Assembly: GCF_003991205.1 (NCBI RefSeq)
Contig: NZ_RXOZ01000031.1
Coordinates: forward strand, 186,001-250,000
DNA from: Georgenia sp. SYP-B2076
GTDB taxonomy: Bacteria > Actinomycetota > Actinomycetes > Actinomycetales > Actinomycetaceae
Direction: 5' to 3'
DNA: 64,000 nt
A model generated the notes under the pieces. The model saw only the letters and a list, made by a program, of their open reading frames with translations, ran no database searches and was not told the origin of the DNA. This document shows positions 33,304-42,060 of this stretch, in pieces (the first letter of the stretch is position 1; every line of letters begins with the position of its first letter). Made by a program: the position numbers and the translations under genes.

Positions 33304-36021
33304 TCAGCCCTCCGGGGTGGCGCTCGGCGTCTCCGGCGCAGCGGTCGCCGACGGCGCCTGGCCGCAGACCACGCGGTGCCAGGGCCGGTAGGTCCAGCTC
33401 ATGTCCTTGTCGTCCACGAGCGCACCGTCGCGGAAACGCTGCCGGTTGACCGTGACCGTGAACCCGTTCTTGCCACCCGACTCCGAGACACACTCCTCGG
33501 CGGGGTTGTAGACCGTTGTCGGCTTGGTGATGTTGTAGTGCGCCGAGGTGGTGGTCTTGACGTCCCAGACCTTGGTGCTCCACAGCCGCGTGTGGACCGC
33601 GTCGGAGGTCACCCAGGCGTGCACGAGGATCCCGTAGTCGGTGTTGTTGCGCCAGATCATGTCGACGCTGGGTTCCCACAGCGTGGCCTCGCGGCCCGCC
33701 GGGTAGCGGTCGAACCAGCGCGAGTGCGGCTGGTGGGTGACGTCGTCCATGCCGGCGAGGTAGCCGACGTTGAACGTGTTCGTCGACAGCTGCGAGAGCC
33801 CGCCGCCCAGTGCGGTGGTGGAAAAGCCGTCCTCCACGACGCCGGAGGAGACGAACCCGTTCTCCGCGGTGATGGGGCCGAGCGCCTTCAGGAGGGAGAA
33901 CTCCTCCCCGGGCATGACGAGCGTGCCGGTCACCTTCGCGGCGCCCACCTTGAGGTTCTCGGTGCGTACCGGGTCGTACGGCATCGGGGTGGAGAAGTCG
34001 ACGATGATCTCCTTGACGCCCAGCGCCTCGGCCTCCGCGGTGGTGAACTCCGGCTCGGCGTCGACCAGCTGCGCCTCGGCGGTCCGGTTGCTCGAGGTGC
34101 CGGCCGTGCGCACCGCCTCCGCGAGCGCCTCGGGGTCCAGGCCGCGGCCGGAGGTCGAGGGGATGATCTCCGGCTGGGCGTTGGCGCCCAGCACGATCCG
34201 GGCGTCCTCGCCGGCGACCCCGATCTCCGGGTCCACCTCGGCGACGGCGGCGGCCAGGACCTTGCCGTCCATCTCGAGGGCGAGGGCATCGCCGTCCGCG
34301 ACAAAGCGGGCGGCGGACGCGAGCTTCTCCGGGCTCAGCTCGGCGACGTGCCCCTCCACGCTGACGGCGACCGGCGCGGAGACCAGCGGCTCGGCCAGCG
34401 TCGTCAGGGCGTCCTGGACCGCGTCCTCACCGATCGTGGGCTGGACCTCGTCGGTGGGCAGCTCGAGCGGGCGCTCGGCGGTCAGCCACTCCTCCTGCAG
34501 GAACGACTGGGCGGCGTCGAGGTCCACCTCCTTGCCGGCGACCGGCTCGGTGACCTGCGGGACCGCGCCCTCGAAGGCGATGACACCCTCGACCGCGGCG
34601 AGGTTGACCTCGGACGACGCAGCCTTGAGCTCAGCGCGCAAGCCGTCTTCGTCGACGGTGGAGATGACGGGCGCCTCGCCCATGCCGAACACGCGACCCC
34701 ACAGAACGCGCGGGTTGAGGGTGAAGCCGGTGAGGTTGTCCAGGGTGGCGTCCACGTCGAACGTGAGGCCTGCGGCCGCCGGGTCGACGCTCGAGAGCGC
34801 CTCACCGACGCTAACCGGCACCTGCTCGGTCTGCAGCGCCGCGAGCTCGGTGTCCAGGCGATCGCGTGCGGCGTCCGCCGAGAGCCCGCCGATCGGCACG
34901 CCCGCGACGACCGTCCCGCTGGGGATTCGACCGCCGAAGAACCAGGCGCCGACGCCGTACGCGACGACGGCGACGAGCACGACGATCGCGGCGACGACGA
35001 GGCCGCGCTTGCTGCGGCGTCGGGGCTGCTCGGCCTCGAACTGGTCGAGGGGCGAGCCGGGCGGGGGCGGTGTGTCCTGCGCGGCGGGAGGGGCGTCCGA
35101 GGCGGGAGGAGCGTCCGCTACGGGAGGTGCCTCCGCCGCGCGGGGCAGCTCCGCTGTGGCGGCGGCTGCGCCGGCGGGGTGCGCGCCGAGCTGCTGCGTC
35201 GGCTCACCCGCGGCATCGTCGACATCCACCGCGGCAAACCGCTGCGTCGGCTCACCCGCGGCATCGTCGACATCCGCCACGGCAAACCGCTGCGTCGGCT
35301 GGTCGTGGGCAGAGTCGGCCTCGGCGGCGGGGGCGCTCTCACCGCGCACGGTCCCCAAGTCGGCCTGCGTGGCCTCTGCGCTCTGGGGCAGTGCGTCGAC
35401 GGGCTCCCCCTCGGCGGCGGGTGCGCCGTCCGGAGTCGGGAGGTCGTCGGGCGCCGGCAGCTCGCGCTCGGGAACGGCGTGGCCCGCACCGAGAGGGGCC
35501 TCGGGCGTCGCCGAGGCCGTGTCGCCCGGCGCGGCATCAGGCCTGGGCGGGGCATCCGAAGACGCTGTAGCGCCCTCACGCGCCACCTCGTCGGTGGCCG
35601 GTCGCTCGGGCGCGTGCGCCGCGGCGGGGATCGCACCGTCGTCGGGCGTAGGGGTCGCAGGCTCGCGCGCCGCCCCCGGGACGGGCTCGGGCGCCGCCTC
35701 CGGGGCGCGCGCGGGCGTCGTGTCCGGAACGCCGTTGCCCGCGGCCCGCGGAGCGGTGTCCACGCCGCCGGCCGCACCGTCCGCCGTCGCCGCGGCCGCC
35801 GGGCCGTCGGCGGGCTCGTCGCCCCAGCGGGCGGCCAGGACCGCATCCAGGTTGTTCATCCCCGTACCGGGGGTGGCGGCGGGAACATCGTCCGGGACCT
35901 GCGGGGCAGCGTCGAGGGTGGCCTCGTGCGGGCCGGTCGGTGTCGGTGTGCCGGCGTGAGCGGTCGCCCGAACTACCGGGCGCCGACCGGGCCTCCGCCT
36001 GGGCTTGAAGTCCTGTGCCAC
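33304..36021 (-). CDS. VanW family / PG-binding wall protein with long cytoplasmic N-terminus
   Basis: The 905-residue product has a low-complexity Pro/Ala/Asp N-terminus (1 to about 335), one transmembrane helix (about 338-362, LVVAAIVVLVAVVAYGVGAW) and an outer region. That region has repeated PG_binding_4-type segments (PSGTVVAGVPIGGLSADAAR) and a C-terminal VanW domain (NRTAEAQLVDAEPEFTTAEA, PGEEFSLLKALGPITAENGF, GGGLSQLSTNTFNVGYLAG). VanW proteins are envelope proteins of unclear function, probably binding peptidoglycan. The N-terminus has PTQRF motifs in a 48-bp DNA repeat (around 35190-35290). GTG 36021 is preferred over ATG 36063 because a GGGGGAAGAGAG site precedes it and a -10 box (TAACAT, 36067-36062) overlaps the ATG. 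Confidence 0.88.
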   Translation of the reverse strand: MAQDFKPRRRPGRRPVVRATAHAGTPTPTGPHEATLDAAPQVPDDVPAATPGTGMNNLDAVLAARWGDEPADGPAAAATADGAAGGVDTAPRAAGNGVPDTTPARAPEAAPEPVPGAAREPATPTPDDGAIPAAAHAPERPATDEVAREGATASSDAPPRPDAAPGDTASATPEAPLGAGHAVPERELPAPDDLPTPDGAPAAEGEPVDALPQSAEATQADLGTVRGESAPAAEADSAHDQPTQRFAVADVDDAAGEPTQRFAAVDVDDAAGEPTQQLGAHPAGAAAATAELPRAAEAPPVADAPPASDAPPAAQDTPPPPGSPLDQFEAEQPRRRSKRGLVVAAIVVLVAVVAYGVGAWFFGGRIPSGTVVAGVPIGGLSADAARDRLDTELAALQTEQVPVSVGEALSSVDPAAAGLTFDVDATLDNLTGFTLNPRVLWGRVFGMGEAPVISTVDEDGLRAELKAASSEVNLAAVEGVIAFEGAVPQVTEPVAGKEVDLDAAQSFLQEEWLTAERPLELPTDEVQPTIGEDAVQDALTTLAEPLVSAPVAVSVEGHVAELSPEKLASAARFVADGDALALEMDGKVLAAAVAEVDPEIGVAGEDARIVLGANAQPEIIPSTSGRGLDPEALAEAVRTAGTSSNRTAEAQLVDAEPEFTTAEAEALGVKEIIVDFSTPMPYDPVRTENLKVGAAKVTGTLVMPGEEFSLLKALGPITAENGFVSSGVVEDGFSTTALGGGLSQLSTNTFNVGYLAGMDDVTHQPHSRWFDRYPAGREATLWEPSVDMIWRNNTDYGILVHAWVTSDAVHTRLWSTKVWDVKTTTSAHYNITKPTTVYNPAEECVSESGGKNGFTVTVNRQRFRDGALVDDKDMSWTYRPWHRVVCGQAPSATAAPETPSATPEG

Positions 36022-36061
36022 TAGATGAGCTCTCTTCCCCCAGCGTGCGTGCGACCTCGAC

Positions 36062-36120
36062 ATGTTAATGCGCCAAAGGCGGCCAGAACGCGACTGCGCT
36101 CAACGTCACCAAGTTGTGAC
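36062..36120 (-). promoter_or_regulatory. Candidate promoter region of the VanW gene
   Basis: TAACAT (36067-36062, minus) fits -10. Upstream, GTCAC-aacttg-GTGAC (36120-36105) is a 5-bp inverted repeat that could be an operator. No strong -35 is seen. Confidence 0.35.
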
Positions 36121-36175
36121 CGGATTAAGCCTCACGCGGAATCTCTCGCCGCGAGTGCGTCCCGCCGTGTCGAGG

Positions 36176-36739
36176 TCAGCTCACCGTCTTGATGCGACCG
36201 AGGTGGTGGACGAGCCCGCCCGTGCCCGTCCGCCCGAGGGTGGCGCCGAGGACCTCGCCGACGACGACGTCGTGGTCGCCGGCCGTCTTGATCCAGGCGG
36301 TCCGGCACTCCAGCCATCCCTGCGCGGCGTCGACGAGCGCCGCGCCGGACCGCTCGCCGCGGTGGTGCGAGACGCCGATGAGCTGGCCGAAGTTCGGTCG
36401 GCCCGGGCTCGCCAGCCGCTCGGCGGCCACCGCGGCGCTGCCGTCGAGGAGGCTGACCGCCCAGGTGTCCGTCTCGTCGAGGGCCTCCCGCAGGCGGGCG
36501 TCGGAGTACACGCAGAAGAGCACCATCGGGGGGCGCAGCGAGACTGAGGCGACAGCGGTGGCCGTCATCGCGAGGTCCAGGTTGCCGCTGCGCAGGGAGA
36601 CGACGGTGACGCCACCCGCCAGGCGCCCCATGGTCGCCCGGAATCGCTCGACGAGGTCCTCCGGGTCTGTCGGGCCCTCGCCCGCGCCCGTCCCGCCGTT
36701 CCGTGCCGCGCCCGGGTCCGTCGCGGCGGCGTCAGTCAT
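36176..36739 (-). CDS. Flavin reductase family protein
   Basis: The 187-residue product has the FMN-binding split-barrel pattern of HpaC/ActVB-type flavin reductases: FRATMGRLAGGVTVVSLRSG, LAMTATAVASVSLRPPMVLF, RPNFGQLIGVSHHRGERSG and DHDVVVGEVLGATLG. It reduces FMN/FAD with NAD(P)H for a partner monooxygenase; none is adjacent. The ATG at 36739 overlaps the DUF6113 stop by 8 bp, so it is the last gene of an mshB-led operon. Confidence 0.9.
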   Translation of the reverse strand: MTDAAATDPGAARNGGTGAGEGPTDPEDLVERFRATMGRLAGGVTVVSLRSGNLDLAMTATAVASVSLRPPMVLFCVYSDARLREALDETDTWAVSLLDGSAAVAAERLASPGRPNFGQLIGVSHHRGERSGAALVDAAQGWLECRTAWIKTAGDHDVVVGEVLGATLGRTGTGGLVHHLGRIKTVS

Positions 36740-37148
36740 TCGCCGAGGGCCCCGCGGTGTGGCGTGGGCGCGGTGCGGGCAGGTCCGAGTACCAGGCACG
36801 AGGCGTGAACGCGGCGGCGAGGGCCATCAGCGGCAGGCCGAGGAGCCAGGCGTAGCTCAGCGCCTGATCGGTGACGAGCACGTCCCCGCCGGGCGCCACG
36901 AAGGTCATCACCTGACACGTAAGCAGGCCGGCGAGCCCGTACACGAAGACGGCGACGCCGTCGCCCACGGCGCGGGCGAAGACCGCGCCCACCGCCGCGG
37001 CGAAGAGCGCGAGCGCCAGCCCGGCCGGGAACCCACCGAGATCCGAGCGGTGCACGAGCGTGCCGCAGGCGCCGACGATCACGCCGGTCACCAGCGAGGT
37101 GGCAGCGGCGACCACGACGCCGACCCGGTCGGCGGACCGCGCCCTCAC
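36732..37148 (-). CDS. DUF6113-like integral membrane protein
   Basis: The 138-residue product has four hydrophobic segments (about residues 8-28, 40-60, 64-86 and 98-116), small Arg-rich termini and no enzyme motif. GTG at 37148 forms a GTGA overlap with mshB. A small membrane protein in the same position follows mshB in mycobacteria (Rv1171 region), so the pairing seems conserved. Function unknown. Confidence 0.82.
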   Translation of the reverse strand: MRARSADRVGVVVAAATSLVTGVIVGACGTLVHRSDLGGFPAGLALALFAAAVGAVFARAVGDGVAVFVYGLAGLLTCQVMTFVAPGGDVLVTDQALSYAWLLGLPLMALAAAFTPRAWYSDLPAPRPRHTAGPSAND

Positions 37149-38317
37149 CTGGCCACGTCCGCGCCCAGGAACGCGGCGAGGCGCTCACGCCCGGCCGTCC
37201 TGCCCAGGCGGTCGCGGACGTCGAGACCGGCGAGACCGACGATGCCGGCCAGGCCGTACCGCTCCGCGACGGGGATGGGGTCGTTGTAGCGGTGGTGGAT
37301 CGGCTCGACCGCGAGCCGGTCGACGTCGTCGTACCCCGGGACGAGGTGGAGGCACGCGGTGCCGAGCAGCGGCAGCAGCAGCCCGTTGCTCAGGGCGAAC
37401 CACCCCAGCGCCGGCTGGGCCCGTTCCTCGGGCTCCGTCAGGTCGGCCAGGTGGACGGACTGCACCTGGCTGCGGTGCGCCCGCAGGGCTGCGGCGACGG
37501 CGGGCAGCGCGTGCGAGATGTCGATGACCAGGTCGACCTGGTCATCCGGGAACACCATCGAGGGCATCGCGCCGTCGGCGGGGATCGGGGCGAGCGCCTG
37601 TCCCAGTGCACCGAAGACCGGACGGTGCCGATGGACCTCCTGCAGCCAGCGCAGCGCGGACCGGTACCGCGTCTCGCTCTCGACGACCCAGGCGACCACC
37701 GGCACCCGGTACGGCTCGAGACCGACCAGCGGGTCGTCGTCGGCCATCTCGCTCGCCTCGGCGGCGAGCTCGACCGCCCGCATCGTGACGCGGTGGGTCT
37801 GCACGTGGTCGGGGTGGCCGTAGGCGCCGTTGGGCTCCTCGGTCACGACCACCTGGGGCCGGGCGCGGCGCAGGAGCCCCGCCAGCAGCCGGGCCGACAG
37901 CTCGACGGGTACACCGGCGAAGGCGCTGGGTCCGGCGTCGGGCTCGGGCTCGCCCACGCCGGGACGCTGCCAGACCATGCCGGAGCCGGTGAAGCGCGGC
38001 GGCCGGCGGCCGGCGAGGCCGGGGAGCGAGTCGAGGAAGAAGTGGCTGTGCACGCCCAGGGCCGTGAGCGCCCGGGTCAGCTCGTGCTGACGCTCGTGGG
38101 CCAGGGCGGGGCCGTTGCCCTTGAGATGGGCGAGGTCGCCGGGGATGACGTCGCCGCGCTCGCCGCGCGTGGCGGTCACGACCGTCACACCGACCCCGGC
38201 GCGCACGGCGGTGGCGAGCAGCCCGCCCGCGCCGAGGACCTCGTCGTCGGGATGGGCGAAGACCCCGACGAGACCGCCGGTGAGAATCTCGGGGGCGATG
38301 CCGCGCGTGGACGTCAT
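37145..38317 (-). CDS. mshB: N-acetyl-1-D-myo-inositol-2-amino-2-deoxy-alpha-D-glucopyranoside deacetylase
   Basis: MshB is the zinc deacetylase of mycothiol synthesis. The 390-residue product has LVGVFAHPDDEVLGAGG (zinc His/Asp), VTATRGERGDVI, GSGMVWQRPG and EEPNGAYGHPDHVQTHRVTM (second His ligand). Like other actinobacterial members, it is longer at the C-terminus than a minimal PIG-L fold. The start at 38317 has CATGAT 6 nt upstream as a -10-like box. It heads the mshB-DUF6113-flavin reductase unit. Confidence 0.93.
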   Translation of the reverse strand: MTSTRGIAPEILTGGLVGVFAHPDDEVLGAGGLLATAVRAGVGVTVVTATRGERGDVIPGDLAHLKGNGPALAHERQHELTRALTALGVHSHFFLDSLPGLAGRRPPRFTGSGMVWQRPGVGEPEPDAGPSAFAGVPVELSARLLAGLLRRARPQVVVTEEPNGAYGHPDHVQTHRVTMRAVELAAEASEMADDDPLVGLEPYRVPVVAWVVESETRYRSALRWLQEVHRHRPVFGALGQALAPIPADGAMPSMVFPDDQVDLVIDISHALPAVAAALRAHRSQVQSVHLADLTEPEERAQPALGWFALSNGLLLPLLGTACLHLVPGYDDVDRLAVEPIHHRYNDPIPVAERYGLAGIVGLAGLDVRDRLGRTAGRERLAAFLGADVAR

Positions 38318-38431
38318 GTGCTCATCATGGCCGTTCTCGGCGTGCCTGCACATCCAACGACGCGCCCGGGCCGCCGTCCCGGTTTGGGGACGGATCCGCC
38401 GTCCGCGTCGGCCCGGCCGGGTGCCCGGTAC

Positions 38432-38473
38432 GCCGTCGGCCCGCCCCCTCGCAGGAGGGGACGGGCCGACGGC
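38432..38473 (-). terminator. Terminator of typA
   Basis: A 12-bp stem (38432-38443 with 38462-38473), one mismatch, then a 6-bp inner stem (CCCCTC/GAGGGG) closed by GCAG. It lies 50 bp after the typA stop and before mshB. Confidence 0.88.
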
Positions 38474-38522
38474 GCGGGCGACTACTTCCCGGGGACGTCG
38501 CCGCCCGCGGGAAGAAGTGTGC

Positions 38523-40439
38523 TCAGACCTTCTCGGAGCGGCGGCTGCGCGAGGCGGAACGGAACCGGTCTTGCGCGTCAAGGATGACCTTGCGGATGCG
38601 CACCGACTCGGGCGTCACCTCCACGCACTCGTCCTCGGCGGCGAACTCGAGCGACTCCTCGAGCGTGAGGAGGCGCGGCGGGACCATGCTCTCGAAGTTG
38701 TCCGCCGAGGAGGATCGCATGTTGGAGAGCTTCTTCTCCTTGGTGATGTTGACGTCCATGTCCTCGTTGCGGGAGTTCTCCCCGACGACCTGGCCCTCGT
38801 ACACCTCCGTGGTGGGCTCGACGAAGAACGAGCCGCGCTCCTGCAGGTTGATCATCGCGAACGGCGTCACCGCTCCGGCGCGGTCAGCGACCATCGAGCC
38901 GGTGTTGCGCATGTCGATCGTGCCCTGCCACGGCTCGTAACCCTCGTGGATCGAGGAGGCGATGCCGGTGCCGCGGGTCTCGGTGAGGAACCGGGTGCGG
39001 AAGCCGATGAGCCCGCGGGCCGGAACGACGAATTCCATGCGGATCCAGCCGGTGCCGTGGTTGGACATCGTCTCCATGCGGCCCTTGCGGGCGGCCATGA
39101 GCTGGGTGACCGCGCCGAGGTACTCCTCGGGGACGTCGATCGTCATGCGCTCCATGGGCTCGTGGCGCTTGCCGTCGATCTCCTTGGTGACCACCTGCGG
39201 CTTGCCGACGGTCAGCTCGAAGCCCTCACGGCGCATCTGCTCGACGAGGATGGCCAGCGCCAGCTCGCCGCGGCCCTGAACCTCCCAGGCGTCGGGGCGC
39301 TCGGTCGGGAGCACCTTGAGGGAGACGTTGCCGATGAGCTCGCGGTCGAGGCGGTCCTTGACCTGGCGGGCGGTGACCAGGTGGCCCTTGACGCGGCCGG
39401 CCAGCGGTGAGGTGTTGATCCCGATGGTCATGGAGATGGCGGGGTCGTCCACCGTGATGAGCGGCAGCGGGCGCGGGTCGTCGGGGTCCACGAGGGACTC
39501 GCCGATGGTGATGTCCTCGATGCCTGCGACGGCGACGATGTCACCGGCGAACGCGCTCTCGGCGGGGACACGGGTCAGGCCCTCGGTGCGGAGCAGCTCG
39601 GAGATCCGCACGTTCTTCATGGTGCCGTCCTGGCGGGCCCAGGCCACGGTCTGGCCCTTCCTCAGCTCGCCGTTGTGGATGCGCAGCAGCGCGAGGCGGC
39701 CGAGGAACGGGGACGCGTCGAGGTTGGTGACGTGCGCCTGGAGCGGCGCACCCTCATCGTAGGAGTAGGCCGGGATCTTCTCGATGATGGTCTCGAAGAG
39801 CGGCTCGAGGTTCTCCGAGTCCGGCAGCTCGCCGTCGGCGGGCTGCTTCAGGCTGGCGCGGCCGGCCTTGGCGGAGGCATAGACGACCGGCACGTCGAGG
39901 ATGGCGTCGAGGTCGAGGTCGGGCACCTCGTCGGCCAGGTCGGAGGCGAGGCCCAGGAGGAGGTCCTGCGCCTCGGAGACGACCTCGACGATGCGCGAGT
40001 CCGGGCGGTCGACCTTGTTGACGAGGAGGACCACGGGCAGCTTCGCGGCCAGCGCCTTGCGCAGCACGAACCGGGTCTGGGGCAGCGGACCCTCGGAGGC
40101 GTCCACGAGCAGGACGACGCCGTCGACCATGCTCAGGCCGCGCTCGACCTCACCGCCGAAGTCGGCGTGGCCGGGGGTGTCGATGACGTTGATGACCAGG
40201 CCGTTCTCGAGACCGGCCTTCTGGGCGGCCGGACCCCGGTAGTGCACCGAGGTGTTCTTCGCGAGAATCGTGATGCCCTTCTCGCGCTCGAGGTCGCCGG
40301 AGTCCATGGCGCGCTCGTCGACGTGCTGGTGCTCGCCGAAGGCGCCGGACTGCCACAGCATGGCGTCGACGAGGGTGGTCTTGCCGTGGTCGACGTGGGC
40401 GACGATCGCGACGTTGCGCAGATCAGAGCGCACAGGCAT
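38523..40439 (-). CDS. typA: Translational GTPase TypA/BipA
   Basis: The 638-residue ribosome-associated GTPase has the motifs [52 protein letters not shown] and [15 protein letters not shown]-like C-terminal domains follow ([38 protein letters not shown]) and the TypA-specific end ([17 protein letters not shown]). It acts in stress and cold adaptation and ribosome assembly in other bacteria. Length and start (ATG 40439) are normal. Monocistronic, with a promoter and 5' hairpin upstream. Confidence 0.97.
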   Translation of the reverse strand: MPVRSDLRNVAIVAHVDHGKTTLVDAMLWQSGAFGEHQHVDERAMDSGDLEREKGITILAKNTSVHYRGPAAQKAGLENGLVINVIDTPGHADFGGEVERGLSMVDGVVLLVDASEGPLPQTRFVLRKALAAKLPVVLLVNKVDRPDSRIVEVVSEAQDLLLGLASDLADEVPDLDLDAILDVPVVYASAKAGRASLKQPADGELPDSENLEPLFETIIEKIPAYSYDEGAPLQAHVTNLDASPFLGRLALLRIHNGELRKGQTVAWARQDGTMKNVRISELLRTEGLTRVPAESAFAGDIVAVAGIEDITIGESLVDPDDPRPLPLITVDDPAISMTIGINTSPLAGRVKGHLVTARQVKDRLDRELIGNVSLKVLPTERPDAWEVQGRGELALAILVEQMRREGFELTVGKPQVVTKEIDGKRHEPMERMTIDVPEEYLGAVTQLMAARKGRMETMSNHGTGWIRMEFVVPARGLIGFRTRFLTETRGTGIASSIHEGYEPWQGTIDMRNTGSMVADRAGAVTPFAMINLQERGSFFVEPTTEVYEGQVVGENSRNEDMDVNITKEKKLSNMRSSSADNFESMVPPRLLTLEESLEFAAEDECVEVTPESVRIRKVILDAQDRFRSASRSRRSEKV

Positions 40440-40517
40440 ACGCAGAGCTCATTTCATCGTGAGAGGCAGGCTTCCCGCGGCCGCACAACCTCGTAGGTCG
40501 CTGCTCGCACAGAGCCA

Positions 40518-40550
40518 GGCGCCTGTTTCAGGCGCCAAACCGCGATTCTA
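40518..40550 (-). promoter_or_regulatory. typA promoter and 5'-end hairpin
   Basis: TAGAAT (40550-40545, minus) is a good -10. The first transcribed bases would fall at about 40538, directly before a perfect 8-bp hairpin GGCGCCTG-aaa-CAGGCGCC (40536-40518). The leader is about 100 nt. A second hairpin (40583-40606, GGTGATGCTG/CAGTATCACC) sits upstream of the promoter. Confidence 0.5.
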
Positions 40551-40703
40551 CCGTTGAATGACCAGTTTGCGGCACCCCCTCCGGTGATGCTGTAAGCAGT
40601 ATCACCCGGGCGCGCGCCGGAAACGCCGTCGTTCCGGGCGTGCGCACCACCGACGCGCTCGGTCCTCGGGCTTGGCTCCGCCTCTGGGAAACTGCTCTGG
40701 GGA

Positions 40704-40770
40704 ACTGGTCGTGCGCGGGCGGACGAAGTCATGTTCCGCGATCTACGACCTCGTCCTGTGGAGCGCTACC
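40704..40770. repeat. 67-bp direct repeat, copy A
   Basis: It shares ACTGGTCGTGC at its left end, an identical 34-bp core (40722-40755) and GAGC(G/A)CTACC-type sequence at its right end with copy B 1.2 kb away. The core ends are inverted repeats (GACGAAGTC and GACCTCGTC) around 16 bp. Confidence 0.8.
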
Positions 40771-40841
40771 GCTTGCGGCCGGTCGGCTCTGCGCCGGCGT
40801 GGGCGCAGCTCGATCATTGCCCACGAGCCCGCAGAGGTACC

Positions 40842-41706
40842 TCACTTCGAGCCAGGCGGTGCGAGAAGGCCCGGCACGGGCCGAAGCCCGACGGTCATGC
40901 TTGCCGGGAAGGCCGCGCACAGCCGCCGGAACACGTTGTCCTCGTCCTCGACGTCGCGCCGGTCGAAGCGGCGAAAGGTGTCCCCCAGCTCCCGGATGGC
41001 GTCCTCGCGGAGCTTTTCGTTCACAACCGTGCGCGCAGCGTCCGCACCACGGCCGATTGAAGTCCCAGCCCCGTACTTCATCGCGCCGTCGAACTCCGCA
41101 TGGATGGCCCATTCGCGCACGACCCGACCGCCAATCCACTTGCGGAGACGCCATGCCAGGTCCGTGTAGTAGACGCCACGGGCGGTGACCACCCGGTACT
41201 GCGCGATGGGGATCGGCAGACCGCGGGAGACCGCGATCCAGCGCACCACCGTCTCGTACGTCACGTGGGTGCATAGACATTGCGCAGTCCTCGATGGTGC
41301 GCTCCAAGGTGGTGACCCGGAGCCCGTTGACGACGACGATGTCCTCGTCGGGCAGCGCGCCGCAGTGACGGCGCAACCCCTGCGCCTCCTTGTTGCTGGG
41401 CTTCGCGCGCTGCGTGATGTGCGTCAGCGGGTCGACGCGCCAGATCCAGCAGCCGTGGATGAGGGCCGCAGTGATGTGGCTGAGGACATGGTCCGCGCTC
41501 AGCCGGCGGCTGACGGCCACGGCACACGCGAGAGCCTCTCGCCCACGCCGTTGCCAGGGAGATTGGTCAGCCACCGCCTCGACGTAGGCGCCGGGCCGCA
41601 CCCGGACGATGACGCCGGAGCGGCACGCGGCGCGAACAGCGTCGTCCCCGATGTCTCGCCTGAGGATCACACGGGGAAGCGTGCGCGGAAGGATGGGGGA
41701 GACCAT
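40842..41706 (-). pseudogene. AbiEi-like (type IV antitoxin-like / DUF559-type) gene with internal deletion and frameshift
   Basis: From ATG 41706 the frame reads as an N-terminal antitoxin-like module (DIGDDAVRAACRSGVIVRVR, RPGAYV, LSADHVLSHITAALIHGCWI) up to VTTLERTIEDCAMSMHPRD near 41265. The continuation lies in another frame from 41264 (TYETVVRWIAVSRGLPIPIA, then GVYYTDLAWRLRKW, HAEFDGAMKYG and a final helix to 40842), with the acidic EFDG-KY nuclease-like motif. Intact relatives have several dozen more residues between these two parts, so I infer a deletion with loss of frame near 41262-41270. A separate GTG-started C-terminal product cannot be excluded. Flanked by 67-bp direct repeats. 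Confidence 0.75.
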
Positions 41707-41922
41707 CCAGGGATCGTGCAGGAGAAGGTACTCGGCGTGATGGCCAGCTGTGGGTGACCGGGGCTGCGAGCGCAGGTGGACACCCGCCGCATACCCGGGT
41801 AGCTCCGCGATGGGTGTAGCGCCGCGTGCGGAGCCCGAGGCCGACCTGGACCCGGTAGCCCATCGGACGCCCGGTTCGGTGGCTCCGGGGGCAAACTCGG
41901 CCTGCGGGTGCCCACCCTGATG

Positions 41923-41989
41923 ACTGGTCGTGCTCAAGCAGACGAAGTCATGTTCCGCGATCTACGACCTCGTCGGGCAGAGCACTACC
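41923..41989. repeat. 67-bp direct repeat, copy B
   Basis: It has the same orientation and length as copy A, with the 34-bp core at 41941-41974 identical. It lies in the 354-bp gap between the broken AbiEi-like gene and the first ABC ATPase gene; the rest of that gap shows nothing recognisable. Confidence 0.8.
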
Positions 41990-42060
41990 AGTCGCCGAGG
42001 GGCCCGCAAAGGCGGCCCGACGGCGGCCAGCGGCTGGCGGCACACAGCGCCTGGCGCCGC

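Noticed and set aside
36022-36063. ATG 36063 as start of the VanW gene
   Set aside because: A -10 box overlaps this ATG and it has no ribosome site, whereas GTG 36021 has one.
36732-37188. Arg-rich frame at 36736-37188 as an alternative gene
   Set aside because: It is a shadow; the 36732-37148 frame has four clear membrane helices and a GTGA link to mshB.
40704-41989. Insertion sequence or composite transposon
   Set aside because: The flanking repeats are direct, no transposase or integrase is encoded inside or nearby, and no target duplication is evident. Kept as a possible non-autonomous cassette only.
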